Origin: Burkholderiales bacterium
GTDB lineage: Bacteria > Pseudomonadota > Gammaproteobacteria > Burkholderiales > Casimicrobiaceae
Length of the DNA stretch: 32,112 nucleotides
NCBI GenBank assembly: GCA_031283405.1
Contig: JAITBX010000002.1
Location: forward strand, 1-32,112
Reading direction: 5' to 3'
Part shown: positions 31,923 to 32,112 of the stretch, in pieces
Layout of the letters: each line of letters begins with the position of its first letter
Numbering within the stretch: the stretch's first letter is position 1
Notes under the pieces: generated by a model
Databases searched by the model: none
What the model saw: only the letters and a program-made list of their open reading frames with translations
What the model was told of the DNA's origin: nothing
Program-made: the position numbers and the translations under genes

Positions 31923-32112
31923 GGGTCTGTAATCTGAACTGTGTCATCAGTTAACATAGGCGCAAGCCGAGGAGATGACATGAAACTAAGTGCAGAACAA
32001 TTGGATCAGTTGCTTGGGGATTGCAAGACCCCCGGCGACGTTGACAGCCTCTACAGCCAACTGCTGCAACGAGTGATCAACCGATCCCTCGAAGCGGAGA
32101 TGAAAGTACACC
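31923..32112 (+). mobile_element. IS256-family insertion sequence, left end (cut by window)
   Basis: GGGTCTGTAATCTGAACTGT, followed by GTCATCAG, looks like the terminal inverted repeat of IS256-type elements (GGGTCTGT...TGTGTC). The transposase gene follows. The exact outer boundary and any target duplication cannot be set without the other end. Confidence 0.7.
31980..32112 (+). CDS. IS256-family transposase, N-terminal fragment
   Basis: The ATG at 31980 follows a strong GAGGAG (31969-31974). The 44 readable residues (MKLSAEQLDQLLGDCKTPGD, then SLYSQLLQRVINRSLEAEMK) match the N-terminal layout of IS256 mutator-type transposases, whose early signature is LLERALEAEM. These are DDE enzymes that move the element through a circular intermediate. 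The catalytic domain is beyond the window, so integrity is unknown. Confidence 0.8.
   Translation, partial: MKLSAEQLDQLLGDCKTPGDVDSLYSQLLQRVINRSLEAEMKVH

Noticed and set aside
1..32112. CRISPR array
   Set aside because: No series of regularly spaced identical repeats is present; the palindromes found are isolated or paired.

Overview
The window is a piece of a proteobacterial chromosome, most likely from a betaproteobacterium, with a moderately high GC content judged by eye. The evidence for this placement is an EF-P with arginine at position 32 together with its rhamnosyltransferase EarP, a beta-type rpoE-rseA-rseB-mucD cluster, and a complete arnBCADTEF operon for modifying lipid A with aminoarabinose. 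This is an inference from gene content and protein style; no search was run.

Layout. Positions 1-1904 are the integrase-bearing end of an integrated phage-like element. It holds the tail of a DUF551-type gene, a tRNA-Arg(UCU), a small membrane protein, an excisionase-like gene and a tyrosine integrase, and it abuts the 3' end of a tRNA-Leu(UAG) gene (1905-1990). After it come an unrecognised membrane protein, a 619-bp stretch full of palindromic repeats, metY (its own promoter is visible), and then pgi and znuA. znuA faces znuC-znuB-earP across a 206-bp gap. A decayed DNA methyltransferase/nuclease gene (premature amber codon, frameshift, no normal start codon) sits between earP and efp. Next are an RsuA/RluF-type pseudouridine synthase with a long disordered N-terminus, a DEAD-box helicase, a lipid A-type acyltransferase, and a phosphopantetheinyl transferase.

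From 18.4 to 30.0 kb everything is on the minus strand. rpoE-rseA-rseB-mucD (envelope-stress sigma factor, anti-sigma factor, its modulator and a periplasmic protease) is followed after 206 bp by arnB-C-A-D-T-E-F, mostly joined by 4-nt ATGA overlaps. The run therefore couples envelope-stress sensing, at least by position, to lipid A modification. The right end has an unrecognised membrane-anchored protein, a putative esterase, and the start of an IS256-family insertion sequence cut by the window edge.

No clearly new multi-gene system is visible. The most unusual signal is a population of small palindromic repeats that intrude on genes. A short motif of the type GATCCCTGATNCCT supplies the stop codon of four separate genes (pgi, the acyltransferase, the phosphopantetheinyl transferase, mucD). 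A 141-bp MITE-like insert lies in frame inside earP. A 91-bp element with 17-bp inverted ends lies between rseB and mucD.
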